Shown: positions 9,213 through 20,230 of the stretch, in pieces
Numbering within the stretch: the first letter of the stretch is position 1
How the letters are laid out: every line of letters starts with the position of its first letter
Assembly (NCBI RefSeq): GCF_900536025.1
Contig: NZ_UNOZ01000039.1
Coordinates: 124,001 to 188,000 of the forward strand
Length of the DNA: 64,000 bases
Reading direction: 5' to 3'
From: Pseudomonas reidholzensis
GTDB taxonomy: Bacteria > Pseudomonadota > Gammaproteobacteria > Pseudomonadales > Pseudomonadaceae
Notes under the pieces: model-generated
What the model was told of the DNA's origin: nothing
Seen by the model: only the letters and a program-made list of their open reading frames with translations
The model's database searches: none
Translations under genes and position numbers: made by a program

Positions 9213-9227
9213 GCACCAAGCTGGTGC
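9213..9227. promoter_or_regulatory. NtrC binding site (upstream activating sequence) for glnA
   Basis: GCACCAAGCTGGTGC is a perfect palindrome fitting the GCAC-N7-GTGC core of NtrC sites. It lies about 110 bp upstream of the sigma-54 element, a normal distance for an enhancer contacting RNA polymerase by looping. Confidence 0.75.
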
Positions 9228-9315
9228 GCGCTGGGTCTTCGTGCTTACTTTGAGGGCTTCTTCACCGCTCAAGTGGCACCTGCTAGCCTTCGGAGGGCTC
9301 AGCAATACCCTGAGG

Positions 9316-9344
9316 CGGCGGGTTTACCCGCGAAAGCGGCGGCC
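9316..9344. repeat. Solitary REP element
   Basis: A single copy of the REP core (GCGGGTTTACCCGCGAAAGC at 9318-9337) lies in the glnA-thiI divergent region. The others in this window are mostly inverted pairs. Confidence 0.7.
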
Positions 9345-9376
9345 CTGACGGCCTACAAACCTTTCTGTACAAAAGT

Positions 9377-9407
9377 TGGTCAAATCCTGAGCAATTTCCG
9401 CTATAAT
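9377..9407 (+). promoter_or_regulatory. Candidate sigma-70 promoter of thiI
   Basis: A perfect -10 hexamer TATAAT (9402-9407) lies 45 bp before the thiI start. The -35 is poor at normal spacing; TTGGTC at 9376 would be 20 bp away. Confidence 0.5.
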
Positions 9408-9451
9408 TCGCGCCCCTCATTTTCGGCAGGCCCTGGGCGCGCTGTTTACCC

Positions 9452-10906
9452 ATGAAACTTATCGTCAAAGTCTTCCCAGAAATCACCATCAAGAGCCGGC
9501 CGGTGCGCAAGCGCTTCATCCGTCAGCTCTCGAAGAACATCCGCAACGTGCTCAAGGATATCGACCCTGAGCTGAAGGTTGACGGTGTCTGGGATAATCT
9601 CGAAGTGGTCACCCGCGTCGAAGACGAGAAGCTGCAGCGCGAAATGATCGAGCGTCTGTCGTGCACGCCGGGGATCACCCACTTCCTGCAGGTCGAGGAA
9701 TACCCGCTGGGCGACTTCGACGACATCGTCGAGAAGTGCAAGGCGCATTACGGTCATCTGCTGGCCGGCAAGCGCTTCGCCGTGCGCTGCAAGCGCGGCG
9801 GCCACCACGACTTCACCTCGATGGATGTCGACCGTTATGTTGGCAGCCAATTGCGCCAGCAGTGCGGTGCCGCCGGCATCGACCTGAAGAACCCGGAAAT
9901 CAAGGTGCGGATGGAAATCCGCAACCAGCGCCTGTACGTCATCCACAACCAGCATCAGGGCATTGGCGGCTATCCGCTGGGCGCCCTGGAGCAGACCCTG
10001 GTACTGATGTCCGGTGGCTTCGACTCCACCGTGGCGGCCTACCAGATGATGCGTCGCGGCCTGATGACCCACTTCTGCTTCTTCAACCTTGGCGGCCGTG
10101 CCCACGAGTTGGGGGTGATGGAAGTCGCCCACTACCTGTGGAAGAAGTACGGCAGCAGCCAGCGCGTGCTGTTCATCAGCGTGCCGTTCGAAGAAGTGGT
10201 CGGCGAGATTCTCGGCAAGGTCGACAACAGCTACATGGGCGTGACCCTCAAGCGCATGATGCTGCGTGCTTCGGCGAACATCGCCGATCGCCTGCAGATC
10301 GACGCGCTGGTGACGGGTGAGGCGATTTCCCAGGTCTCCAGCCAGACCCTGCCCAACCTTGCGGTGATCGACCAGGCCACCGAAAAACTGGTGCTGCGTC
10401 CGCTGCTGGCCAGCCACAAGCAGGACATCATCGATACCGCTTATCAGATCGGCACCGCCGAGTTTGCCAAGCACATGCCAGAATACTGTGGCGTGATCTC
10501 CGTGAACCCGACCACCTGCGCCAAGCCGCACCGGGTCGTGCACGAAGAGAAGCAGTTCGACATGCAAGTGCTGGAGCGCGCCCTTGAGCGTGCCCGCTTC
10601 ATTTCGATCGACAACGTCATCGACGAGTTGGGCCAGGACATTCAGGTCGAAGAAGTGGCCGAAGCCATGCCCGGCCAGATCGTCATCGACATTCGTCACC
10701 CCGATGCCCAGGAAGACGAACCCCTGGTGATCGACGGCGTCGAAGTCCAGGTCATGCCTTTCTATGCCATCAACAGCCGCTTCAAGCACCTGGATGGCAA
10801 CCGTCAGTACCTTCTTTATTGCGACAAGGGCGTCATGAGTCGCCTGCATGCGCATCACCTGCTCAGTGAGGGACATGCCAATGTGCGTGTTTATCGTCCG
10901 GCATAA
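9452..10906 (+). CDS. thiI: tRNA uridine 4-sulfurtransferase ThiI
   Basis: The 484-aa enzyme adenylates U8 of tRNAs and transfers sulfur to form 4-thiouridine; in some bacteria it also supplies sulfur for thiamine. Domains in order are an N-terminal ferredoxin-like and THUMP region (about 1-165), a PP-loop ATPase with SGGFDST (187-193), and a C-terminal rhodanese domain with the persulfide-carrying Cys in LLYCDKGVMSRL. The second conserved cysteine is present in NPTTCAKPHR. The long form with a rhodanese domain matches gammaproteobacterial ThiI. It is probably monocistronic, since typA has its own upstream region. Confidence 0.97.
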   Translation: MKLIVKVFPEITIKSRPVRKRFIRQLSKNIRNVLKDIDPELKVDGVWDNLEVVTRVEDEKLQREMIERLSCTPGITHFLQVEEYPLGDFDDIVEKCKAHYGHLLAGKRFAVRCKRGGHHDFTSMDVDRYVGSQLRQQCGAAGIDLKNPEIKVRMEIRNQRLYVIHNQHQGIGGYPLGALEQTLVLMSGGFDSTVAAYQMMRRGLMTHFCFFNLGGRAHELGVMEVAHYLWKKYGSSQRVLFISVPFEEVVGEILGKVDNSYMGVTLKRMMLRASANIADRLQIDALVTGEAISQVSSQTLPNLAVIDQATEKLVLRPLLASHKQDIIDTAYQIGTAEFAKHMPEYCGVISVNPTTCAKPHRVVHEEKQFDMQVLERALERARFISIDNVIDELGQDIQVEEVAEAMPGQIVIDIRHPDAQEDEPLVIDGVEVQVMPFYAINSRFKHLDGNRQYLLYCDKGVMSRLHAHHLLSEGHANVRVYRPA

Positions 10907-11034
10907 GACGCCAGGGCTGTATGGCGGCAGCATCCGCCATCGCCCTCCCGACCAATGGGCCCGCTGAGCCTTTTACCTTCATATTGGCCGCCTAGACTGG
11001 GCGGCAAACCGAATCCTCTGATCGAGATACATTT

Positions 11035-12855
11035 GTGATCGAAAATCTGCGTAACATCGCCATCATCGCCCACGTTGACCATGGTAAAACCACCCTGGTC
11101 GACAAACTCCTGCGTCAGTCCGGCACTCTGGAGCGTAACGAGCTCAACGACGAGCGCGTCATGGACTCCAACGACCAGGAAAAAGAGCGCGGTATTACCA
11201 TTCTGGCGAAAAACACCGCCATCAACTGGAATGGCTACCACATCAACATCGTCGACACCCCCGGCCACGCCGACTTCGGTGGCGAAGTTGAGCGTGTGAT
11301 GTCGATGGTTGACTCGGTGCTGCTGCTGGTCGACGCCCAAGACGGCCCGATGCCGCAAACCCGCTTCGTGACCAAGAAGGCGTTTGAAGCCGGCCTGCGT
11401 CCAATCGTGGTTATCAACAAGGTTGACCGTCCAGGCGCGCGTCCGGACTGGGTTCTGGACCAGATCTTCGACCTGTTCGACAACCTCGGTGCGACCGAAG
11501 AGCAACTGGACTTCCAGGTTGTCTACGCCTCGGCCCTGAACGGCATTGCCGGTCTGGATCACACCGCCATGGCTGAAGACATGACCCCGCTGTACCAAGC
11601 GGTCATCGACCACGTTCCAGCGCCTGCTGTCGACCGTGACGGCCCGTTCCAGATGCAGATCTCGGCACTGGACTACAACAGCTTCCTGGGTGTTATCGGT
11701 GTTGGCCGTATCGCCCGTGGTCGCGTCAAGCCGAACACCCCGGTCGTCGCTATCGACGCCGACGGCAAAGAGCGCAAAGGCCGCATCCTGAAGCTGATGG
11801 GTCACCACGGCCTGCACCGCATCGACGTTGAAGAAGCAGCTGCCGGCGACATCGTCTGCATCAGCGGCTTCGACGAGCTGTTCATCTCCGACACCCTGTG
11901 CGACCCACTGAACGTCGAAGCGATGAAGCCGCTGACCGTCGACGAGCCAACCGTTTCCATGACCTTCCAGGTAAACGACTCGCCATTCTGCGGTAAAGAA
12001 GGCAAGTTCGTGACCTCCCGTAACATCAAGGAGCGTCTGGACAAAGAGCTGCTGTACAACGTTGCACTGCGCGTTGAAGAAGGCGACTCGGCTGACAAGT
12101 TCAAGGTTTCCGGCCGTGGTGAGCTGCACCTGTCGGTACTGATCGAAACCATGCGTCGCGAAGGCTTCGAGATGGCCCTGGGCCGTCCGGAAGTGATCAT
12201 TCGTGAAGTGAACGGCGTCAAGCAAGAACCGTTCGAAAACGTCACCATCGACATCCCTGAAGAATCGCAGGGCAAGGTCATGGAAGAGATGGGTCTGCGT
12301 AAAGGCGACCTGACCAACATGGTGCCGGATGGCAAAGGCCGTGTGCGTCTGGAATACAACATCCCTGCTCGTGGTCTGATCGGTTTCCGTAACCAGTTCC
12401 TGACCCTGACCAACGGTGCTGGCATCCTGACCTCGATCTTCGACCGTTACGACACCGTCAAGTCGGGCCACATGTCCGGCCGTCAGAACGGCGTTCTGGT
12501 TTCGGTTGAAACCGGCAAGGCACTGACCTACTCGCTGGAAACCCTGCAGGCTCGCGGCAAGCTGTTCGTAGAACACGGCCAAGAGATCTACAACGGTCAG
12601 ATCGTCGGCCAGAACAGCCGCGACAACGACCTGGGTGTGAACCCAACCAAAGGCAAGAAGCTCGACAACATGCGTGCTTCGGGTAAAGACGAGACCATCG
12701 CCCTGGTCCCACCTGTTCGCTTCACCCTGGAACAGGCCCTGGAATACATCCAGGAAGACGAGCTGTGCGAAGTCACGCCGAAGTCCATCCGTCTTCGCAA
12801 GAAGATCCTGGACGAAAGCGAGCGTACCCGCGCTGCCAAGAAAGCCAAGAACTGA
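11035..12855 (+). CDS. typA: Ribosome-associated translational GTPase TypA/BipA
   Basis: The 606-aa translational GTPase is related to EF-G and binds the 70S ribosome; it aids 50S assembly and stress or cold adaptation. It has G1 AHVDHGKTT (12-20), G2 RGITI, G3 DTPGHADF, G4 NKVDRPGAR, then domain II, an EF-G-like domain III/V pair (SGRGELHLSVLIE) and the BipA-specific C-terminal domain (GRQNGVLVS). The start is a GTG at 11035 that gives the canonical MIENLRNIAIIAHVDHGK N-terminus. A strong terminator follows. Confidence 0.97.
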   Translation: MIENLRNIAIIAHVDHGKTTLVDKLLRQSGTLERNELNDERVMDSNDQEKERGITILAKNTAINWNGYHINIVDTPGHADFGGEVERVMSMVDSVLLLVDAQDGPMPQTRFVTKKAFEAGLRPIVVINKVDRPGARPDWVLDQIFDLFDNLGATEEQLDFQVVYASALNGIAGLDHTAMAEDMTPLYQAVIDHVPAPAVDRDGPFQMQISALDYNSFLGVIGVGRIARGRVKPNTPVVAIDADGKERKGRILKLMGHHGLHRIDVEEAAAGDIVCISGFDELFISDTLCDPLNVEAMKPLTVDEPTVSMTFQVNDSPFCGKEGKFVTSRNIKERLDKELLYNVALRVEEGDSADKFKVSGRGELHLSVLIETMRREGFEMALGRPEVIIREVNGVKQEPFENVTIDIPEESQGKVMEEMGLRKGDLTNMVPDGKGRVRLEYNIPARGLIGFRNQFLTLTNGAGILTSIFDRYDTVKSGHMSGRQNGVLVSVETGKALTYSLETLQARGKLFVEHGQEIYNGQIVGQNSRDNDLGVNPTKGKKLDNMRASGKDETIALVPPVRFTLEQALEYIQEDELCEVTPKSIRLRKKILDESERTRAAKKAKN

Positions 12856-12871
12856 GTTAGTTCAGGCTGAA

Positions 12872-12909
12872 TGAAAACGCCCCCGGTCGCGAGACCGGGG
12901 GCGTTTTTG
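12872..12909. terminator. Intrinsic terminator after typA
   Basis: A 13-bp perfect stem (AACGCCCCCGGTC 12876-12888, GACCGGGGGCGTT 12893-12905) with a GCGA loop is flanked by A on the left and five T on the right. It suits typA and may also stop the convergent ykgJ-like gene. A second small hairpin, GGGGCCGC/GCGGCCCC at 12933-12951, is closer to that gene. Confidence 0.9.
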
Positions 12910-12958
12910 TTTGTGCGTTCATTCGAGGCGCCGGGGCCGCTTGGCGGCCCCAGATGGA

Positions 12959-13363
12959 TCAGCGCGTGACCGCCTTGGGCTTGTACGCGCAATACCCTGG
13001 CCGCGGGCCGATCTTGGGATGGTTGCGGCAGGTGTCCGGGCGCTTGTCATAAATGGTGCACAGGCGGCTCTTGCGATCCAGGTACAGGCAGTCGTCGTTG
13101 CTCATCCGGGTCAGGGTGAAGATCCCCGACTTCTGGTTGAAGCGCTCGATGATGCCGTCCTTCTGCAGGCGCTTGGCGACGTTTTTCGGCGGTTCGTCCT
13201 TTTCGAAGTCATCGACCACGCCAATGCGGATCAGGTCTTTGATCTTCACTTCGACGGGCAGCGTGCAGCAGGTCGAATGGCAGCCCCCGCACATATGGCT
13301 GGAATAGCGCTGCCAGGTGTCCAGGCGGTCGACTTCGGCCGCGGCAATCAATGTCGGTTTCAT
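12959..13363 (-). CDS. YkgJ-family cysteine cluster protein
   Basis: The 134-aa cytosolic protein of the CxxCxxxCC family has unknown function. Cysteines are in MCGGCHSTCC near residue 25, in NDDCLYLD, in LCTIYDKRPDTCRNHP and in GYCAYKP, a pattern expected to bind Zn or an Fe-S cluster. It is convergent with typA and divergent from glgP. The ATG at 13363 lies about 50 bp from a perfect 21-bp palindrome at 13411-13431 that may control it or glgP. No pathway can be assigned from context. Confidence 0.85.
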   Translation of the reverse strand: MKPTLIAAAEVDRLDTWQRYSSHMCGGCHSTCCTLPVEVKIKDLIRIGVVDDFEKDEPPKNVAKRLQKDGIIERFNQKSGIFTLTRMSNDDCLYLDRKSRLCTIYDKRPDTCRNHPKIGPRPGYCAYKPKAVTR

Positions 13364-13410
13364 AATTATGGGGGGCAGATCACGGTCTTGGGGCGCGCGA
13401 TGATACCGGA

Positions 13411-13431
13411 GTTGTTCAATTTGTGAACAAC
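13411..13431. promoter_or_regulatory. Perfect palindrome in the ykgJ-glgP divergent region (candidate operator)
   Basis: GTTGTTCA (13411-13418) and TGAACAAC (13424-13431) are exact inverted arms around ATTTG. There is no T tract, so it is unlikely to be a terminator, and it lies in the control region of two divergent genes. The binding protein is unknown. Confidence 0.55.
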
Positions 13432-13549
13432 CTTTTGCCCGATTCCTCCCCTCGGCATGAAAACTGCGAACGGGAACTGTCAGTCCCGGTCGAAGGGTCT
13501 AGTCTGAACACTCTCCGACTGCTTTCGTCAACTTGCTCGAGGATGCCGC

Positions 13550-16000
<2,451 letters not shown>

Positions 16001-16007
16001 CGCGCGT

Positions 16008-16044
16008 CATCGCGGGGCACGTCGCATCGGCGCACCCCGCGATG
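16008..16044. other. Hairpin downstream of glgP
   Basis: A 10-bp inverted repeat, CATCGCGGGG (16008-16017) with CCCCGCGATG (16035-16044), starts 8 bases after the glgP stop. It has no U tract, so it is a possible Rho-associated 3' end or stabilising hairpin. The rest of the gap up to fbp shows no gene. Confidence 0.5.
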
Positions 16045-16202
16045 TATTCAACACCGATCACCGACCACCGGCCTTGCAGCCAATGAACTCAACCCCGCTT
16101 ACGCCGTCTGATCCGCCAGGCAAAGCGCATTCGCTCGCTAGGCCGCACCACTCCCTGTAAACTGCGGGGGTTTTTCTCCCCCTATCCTTTTCGGAGCCAT
16201 AC

Positions 16203-17213
16203 ATGTCCCGCGTTACCCTGAGTCGCTATCTGATTGAGCAGACCCGCAGCAACAATACCCCTGCCGATCTGCGCTTCCTGATCGAGGTGGTGGCGCGTGC
16301 GTGCAAGGAGATCAGCCACAACGTGTCCAAGGGCGCCTTGGGCGGTGTGCTGGGCAGCATGGGCACCGAAAACGTGCAGGGCGAAGTGCAGAAGAAGCTC
16401 GACGTGATCTCCAACGAGATCCTCCTCGAAGCCAACGAATGGGGCGGCCACCTGGCCGGCATGGCGTCCGAAGAAATGGACAATGCCTACCAGATCCCGG
16501 GCAAATACCCGAAAGGCGCCTACCTGCTGGTCTTCGACCCGCTGGACGGTTCGTCGAACATCGACGTCAACGTTTCGGTCGGCACCATCTTCTCGGTACT
16601 GCGTTGCCCTAACGAGTTCCTGAGCCAGAACGAAACCCTCAACGAAAACGCCTTCCTGCAGCCAGGCACCGAGCAGGTCGCCGCCGGTTACGCGATCTAC
16701 GGCCCGCAGACCATGCTGATCCTGACCCTGGGCAACGGCGTCAAGGGCTTCACCCTGGACCGCGAACTGGGCAGCTTCGTGCTCACCCACGAAAACATCC
16801 AGGTGCCGGAAACCACCGCCGAGTTCGCCATCAACATGTCCAACCAGCGCCACTGGGAAGCCCCGGTACAGCGTTACGTGGGCGAGCTGCTGGCAGGCGA
16901 GACCGGCCCGCTGAAAAAGAACTACAACATGCGTTGGATCGCCTCGATGGTGGCCGACGTGCACCGCATCCTGACCCGTGGTGGCCTGTTCATGTACCCG
17001 CGCGATTCGCGCGAGCCGAGCAAGCCAGGCAAACTGCGCCTGATGTACGAAGCCAACCCGATGTCGTTCATCATCGAGCAGGCTGGCGGCGCTTCCACCA
17101 ACGGTTACGAGCGCATCCTCGACATCAAGCCGGACAGCCTGCACCAGCGCGTGTCGGTCATCCTCGGCTCGAAGGAAGAGGTGGAGCGCGTTACCGCGTA
17201 CCACAAGGAGTAA
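16203..17213 (+). CDS. fbp: Fructose-1,6-bisphosphatase class I
   Basis: Gluconeogenic enzyme (336 aa) hydrolysing fructose 1,6-bisphosphate to fructose 6-phosphate with Mg. Family motifs are LVFDPLDGSSNIDVN (109-123, metal binding) and KLRLMYEANPMSFIIEQAGG near the C-terminus, which contains the substrate-binding region. Pseudomonas lacks phosphofructokinase, so FBPase feeds the Entner-Doudoroff/EDEMP cycle. TTTTCGGAGCC lies just before the ATG. A DUF924 gene follows after 3 bases. Confidence 0.96.
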   Translation: MSRVTLSRYLIEQTRSNNTPADLRFLIEVVARACKEISHNVSKGALGGVLGSMGTENVQGEVQKKLDVISNEILLEANEWGGHLAGMASEEMDNAYQIPGKYPKGAYLLVFDPLDGSSNIDVNVSVGTIFSVLRCPNEFLSQNETLNENAFLQPGTEQVAAGYAIYGPQTMLILTLGNGVKGFTLDRELGSFVLTHENIQVPETTAEFAINMSNQRHWEAPVQRYVGELLAGETGPLKKNYNMRWIASMVADVHRILTRGGLFMYPRDSREPSKPGKLRLMYEANPMSFIIEQAGGASTNGYERILDIKPDSLHQRVSVILGSKEEVERVTAYHKE

Positions 17214-17216
17214 GTC

Positions 17217-17813
17217 ATGCTCGCACCTTGGCAGCCGTTGCTGGAGTGGTGGTTCGGCCCGGGCAAGAGCCCGCAGGCCGTGGCTGACGATAAGAGCACG
17301 CTGTGGTTCGGCAAGCACCATGACGACGAGGCGCGCGAGCGCTTCGGCGACCTGTGCGAGCAAGCCCTGGCGGGCGGCCTCGACGAATGGCAGCAGAGCC
17401 CGCAGGGCTGGCTCGGCCTGATCCTGTTGCTCGACCAGTTGCCGCGCATGATCCACCGCGACACGCCGTTGTCCTTCGAGGGTGATCGGCGCGCGCAGGT
17501 GGTGGCGATGCAGGGTTTGCAGCAGGACTGGGACTACCAGTTGCTGCCGATTCAGCGGGTGTTCGTGCTGCTGGTGCTGGAGCATGCCGAGGTGCTGGAC
17601 TGGCAGAACCTGAGCGTCGAGCGCTACCAGCTGCTGCTCGATGAACAACCGGAGGCAAACCGCCGCTTGTTCGAAGGTTTTCTCGATTACGCCGAGCAGC
17701 ACCAGCGGGTGATCGAGCGTTTTGGCCGGTTCCCGCATCGCAACCTGATGCTGGGGCGACCGAGCACCAGCGAAGAGATGGATTTCCTGCTCGAGCCGGG
17801 CTCGAGGTTCTGA
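17217..17813 (+). CDS. DUF924 family protein
   Basis: The 198-aa protein has the DUF924 pattern: WFGxxxxxD at the start (LWFGKHHDDEARERF), LILLLDQLPRMIHRDTPLSF in the middle and RFGRFPHRNLMLGRPST with EEMDFL at the end. It is all-alpha and TPR-like in known homologues, without a proven function. The ATG is 3 bases after the fbp stop, so co-transcription with fbp is near certain. A conserved fbp-DUF924 pair could mean a role in sugar phosphate metabolism, but that is inference. Confidence 0.88.
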   Translation: MLAPWQPLLEWWFGPGKSPQAVADDKSTLWFGKHHDDEARERFGDLCEQALAGGLDEWQQSPQGWLGLILLLDQLPRMIHRDTPLSFEGDRRAQVVAMQGLQQDWDYQLLPIQRVFVLLVLEHAEVLDWQNLSVERYQLLLDEQPEANRRLFEGFLDYAEQHQRVIERFGRFPHRNLMLGRPSTSEEMDFLLEPGSRF

Positions 17814-17815
17814 GG

Positions 17816-17845
17816 CCATGGGGGCCGCCATGCGGCCCCCCATGG
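17816..17845. terminator. Hairpin between convergent DUF924 and chemoreceptor genes
   Basis: CCATGGGGGCCGC (17816-17828) pairs with GCGGCCCCCCATGG (17832-17845), with one mismatch or bulge, in a 3-4 base loop. There is no T run on either side, so termination strength is uncertain. Confidence 0.6.
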
Positions 17846-17851
17846 TTCAGC

Positions 17852-19744
17852 TTAAATCCTGAAGCTGCCCACCAACTGTTTCAACCGCTCGACCTGATGC
17901 TCCAGGTCATTGCAGGCACGCAAGGTGCTCTGCAGGTTCTGCACCCCCTGCTGGTTCAACGTATTGATCTCGGTGATGTCGACATTGATCGACTCGACCA
18001 CGGCCGTCTGCTCTTCGGTGGCGGTGGCCACCGACTGGTTCATCCCGTCGATCTCGCCAATGCGCTGAGTCACGCTGCCCAGGCGTTCGCCGGCCTGGTT
18101 GGCGATGCCCACGCTCTGCTCACTCTGCTGCTGGCTCTGGTTCATGGTGTTGACCGCCACCTGGGCGCCGGCCTGCAGCGCTTCGATCAGGCGCTGCACC
18201 TCTTGCGCCGACTCCTGGGTGCGATGGGCGAGGTTGCGCACCTCGTCGGCGACCACCGCAAAGCCACGCCCGGCCTCGCCCGCACGCGCCGCTTCGATCG
18301 CGGCATTGAGCGCCAGCAGGTTGGTCTGCTGGGAGATGCCGCTGATCACGTCGAGGATCTGGCCGATATTGGCGGTGTGGCCATTGAGCGTCTGGATATT
18401 GCCGCACGAGTCGCTGATCCGCGCTGACAGCTTGTGCATCACTTCGATGGTCTGGCCGACGACCTGCTGGCCGTCCTCGGCCAGGCTGCGCGCGTCGCTC
18501 GAATGTTGCGAGGCGAGGGCGGCGTTCTGGGCGATTTCCTGGGCGGCGGCGCCCAGTTGGTTGATCGCCGCGGCAACGCTGCTGGTTCGGCTCGACTGCT
18601 GGTCGGCATTGTCGATCGAGGCGTTCGAGGCGCTCACCACCTGGCTGGCCACGGCATTCACCTGGCCGGTGGCCGAGGCCACTTCGCGGATCGACTCATG
18701 AATACGCTCGACGAAGCGGTTGAACGACTGGCCGAGGCTGCCGAACTCGTCCTGGGCGTGAATGGTCAGGCGCCGGGTCAGGTCGCCTTCGCCCTCGGCG
18801 ATATCGCGCATGGCGCGGCCCATCACGTGCAGCGGCTCCATCAGCACGCGGATCAGCACGCCGAGCAGGGCGATGATCGCCAGTACCGCGATCAGCGTCG
18901 CCACCAGCGCCGAGGTGCGCAGCTCGCCGAGCATGGCGAACGCCGCGTCCTGGTCGAGCACCAGTGCTACGTACCAGTCCGCCGAGGGCACGCCGTCGAC
19001 GTGGGTGAAACTGATGAACTGCCTGCGGCCCTCGAATTCGACTTCCTTGAGGCCGCTGCCGATTCGCGGGGTGTCGTTCGGGTAGACGTCGGCGAGGGTC
19101 TTCAGCGCCAGTTCGCCCTTGGGGTGGATGAGGATCTTGCCTTCGCCGTTGACGATGAAGGCGTGGCCGCTGCCATCGAAGTCGAGGGCGTTGATCAGCT
19201 TGCTGATGGTCTGCAGGTCGGTGTCGACACCGCTCACGCCGAGCAGCCGGCCAGCCTGGTGCACCGGGGTGGCCAGGGTGATCACCAGTTTGCCGGCCGA
19301 GGCCGAGATGTACGGCTCGGTGACGATGGTCTGGTTGGCGGCGCTGGCGGCCTTGTACCAGCCGCGTACGCGCGGGTCGTAGTCGGCGGCGCGGTTACCG
19401 ACCGGCACCGACTGCATGCTGCCGTCCTGGCCGCCGAAATAGCTCAGCTGGAAGTTACTGGCATACACCGGCAGCGCCAGGGCGCGGTCCAGGCTGGGCT
19501 TGCCCGGGCCATCGACCGCGACCTGCTGGGCCAGCGAGTCGAGTAGCTGGGTGCGGCTGTCGAACCAGTTGCGGATGTTGCCGGCGGTCAGGCTGCCGAG
19601 GTCCTGCAGCGAGGTCTGGGTGTCACTGCGCAAGGACTGGCGTTGGCGGTAGTCGTTGAACAGCACGAAGCAGGTAAAGGCGACGGCCACCACGAGGGCG
19701 GCGGCCAGCAGGATCTTGTGGCTGAACTTGAGGTTGTTGGTCAT
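17852..19744 (-). CDS. Methyl-accepting chemotaxis protein with dCache sensor (PctA-like)
   Basis: The 630-aa transmembrane chemoreceptor has TM1 (about 9-29), a periplasmic double-Cache ligand domain (30-280), TM2 (near 285-310), HAMP, and a cytoplasmic signalling tip with AIEAARAGEAGRGFAVVADEVR. The ligand domain closely resembles P. aeruginosa PctA as I remember it and retains the amino-acid pocket pattern: DPRVRGWY (Arg127, Trp129, Tyr130), EPY (Tyr145) and GVD (Asp174). Sensing of L-amino acids or a related amine is therefore likely. The start MTNNLKFSHK is chosen because it matches PctA-type N-termini. It has no C-terminal CheR pentapeptide. Confidence 0.92.
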   Translation of the reverse strand: MTNNLKFSHKILLAAALVVAVAFTCFVLFNDYRQRQSLRSDTQTSLQDLGSLTAGNIRNWFDSRTQLLDSLAQQVAVDGPGKPSLDRALALPVYASNFQLSYFGGQDGSMQSVPVGNRAADYDPRVRGWYKAASAANQTIVTEPYISASAGKLVITLATPVHQAGRLLGVSGVDTDLQTISKLINALDFDGSGHAFIVNGEGKILIHPKGELALKTLADVYPNDTPRIGSGLKEVEFEGRRQFISFTHVDGVPSADWYVALVLDQDAAFAMLGELRTSALVATLIAVLAIIALLGVLIRVLMEPLHVMGRAMRDIAEGEGDLTRRLTIHAQDEFGSLGQSFNRFVERIHESIREVASATGQVNAVASQVVSASNASIDNADQQSSRTSSVAAAINQLGAAAQEIAQNAALASQHSSDARSLAEDGQQVVGQTIEVMHKLSARISDSCGNIQTLNGHTANIGQILDVISGISQQTNLLALNAAIEAARAGEAGRGFAVVADEVRNLAHRTQESAQEVQRLIEALQAGAQVAVNTMNQSQQQSEQSVGIANQAGERLGSVTQRIGEIDGMNQSVATATEEQTAVVESINVDITEINTLNQQGVQNLQSTLRACNDLEHQVERLKQLVGSFRI

Positions 19745-19975
19745 CAAAAAGTCTGCGCGAAAGCACGTCGAAGGGGAGGGTGCGGCCAGCGGCCGCACCG
19801 CTGGAAGCTGTGTCGACTCGCCCCGCTAAAACATTAATCGTTTTAGCACCATGCGACCAACGGCATGGCCTGAACGCACTGTCTGCGCGGTGTTCAGGGA
19901 ACCGAGGAGGCTTTTTGCCTTCTAAGGTCTCCACAGGCCTCTCGCCTGATGCCCATGTCCCAGGAGTGTCCCTTC

Positions 19976-20230
19976 ATGTCGTTGCGTTCCCTCGCCCTGT
20001 TGTCCTTGTGCGCCGTTCTGACCGCTTGCAGCAAGATCAACCAGGAAAACTATTCCAAGCTCAAGGCCGGCATGAGCAAAGCCGAGGTCGAGCAACTGAT
20101 CGGCACGCCGACCGAATGCGCGGGCGCGTTTGGCATGAGCAGTTGCACCTGGGGTGACGAGAAGAGCTTCATCAGCGTGCAGTACGCGGCGGACAAGGTC
20201 CTGATGTATTCCGGGCAGGGCCTCAAATGA
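19976..20230 (+). CDS. Small lipoprotein, BamE/SmpA-like fold (DUF3862 type)
   Basis: The 84-aa precursor has a lipoprotein signal ending in the lipobox LTAC (Cys17). The mature part contains YSKLKAGMSKAEVEQLIGTPTEC, the pattern of small BamE-like domains, and two further cysteines (Cys about 52 and 60) that might form a disulfide. The start at 19976 gives a compact signal peptide; an upstream in-frame ATG (19949) would spoil it. Its stop overlaps the next ATG (ATGA), so it is translationally coupled to the lipocalin gene. The role is unknown, presumably in the envelope. Confidence 0.8.
   Translation: MSLRSLALLSLCAVLTACSKINQENYSKLKAGMSKAEVEQLIGTPTECAGAFGMSSCTWGDEKSFISVQYAADKVLMYSGQGLK

Noticed and set aside
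9446..12582. Long minus-strand frames opposite thiI and typA (495 and 563 codons)
   Set aside because: They are antisense reflections of two well-conserved genes in GC-rich DNA; the translations are Asp/Val/His-rich with no family resemblance.
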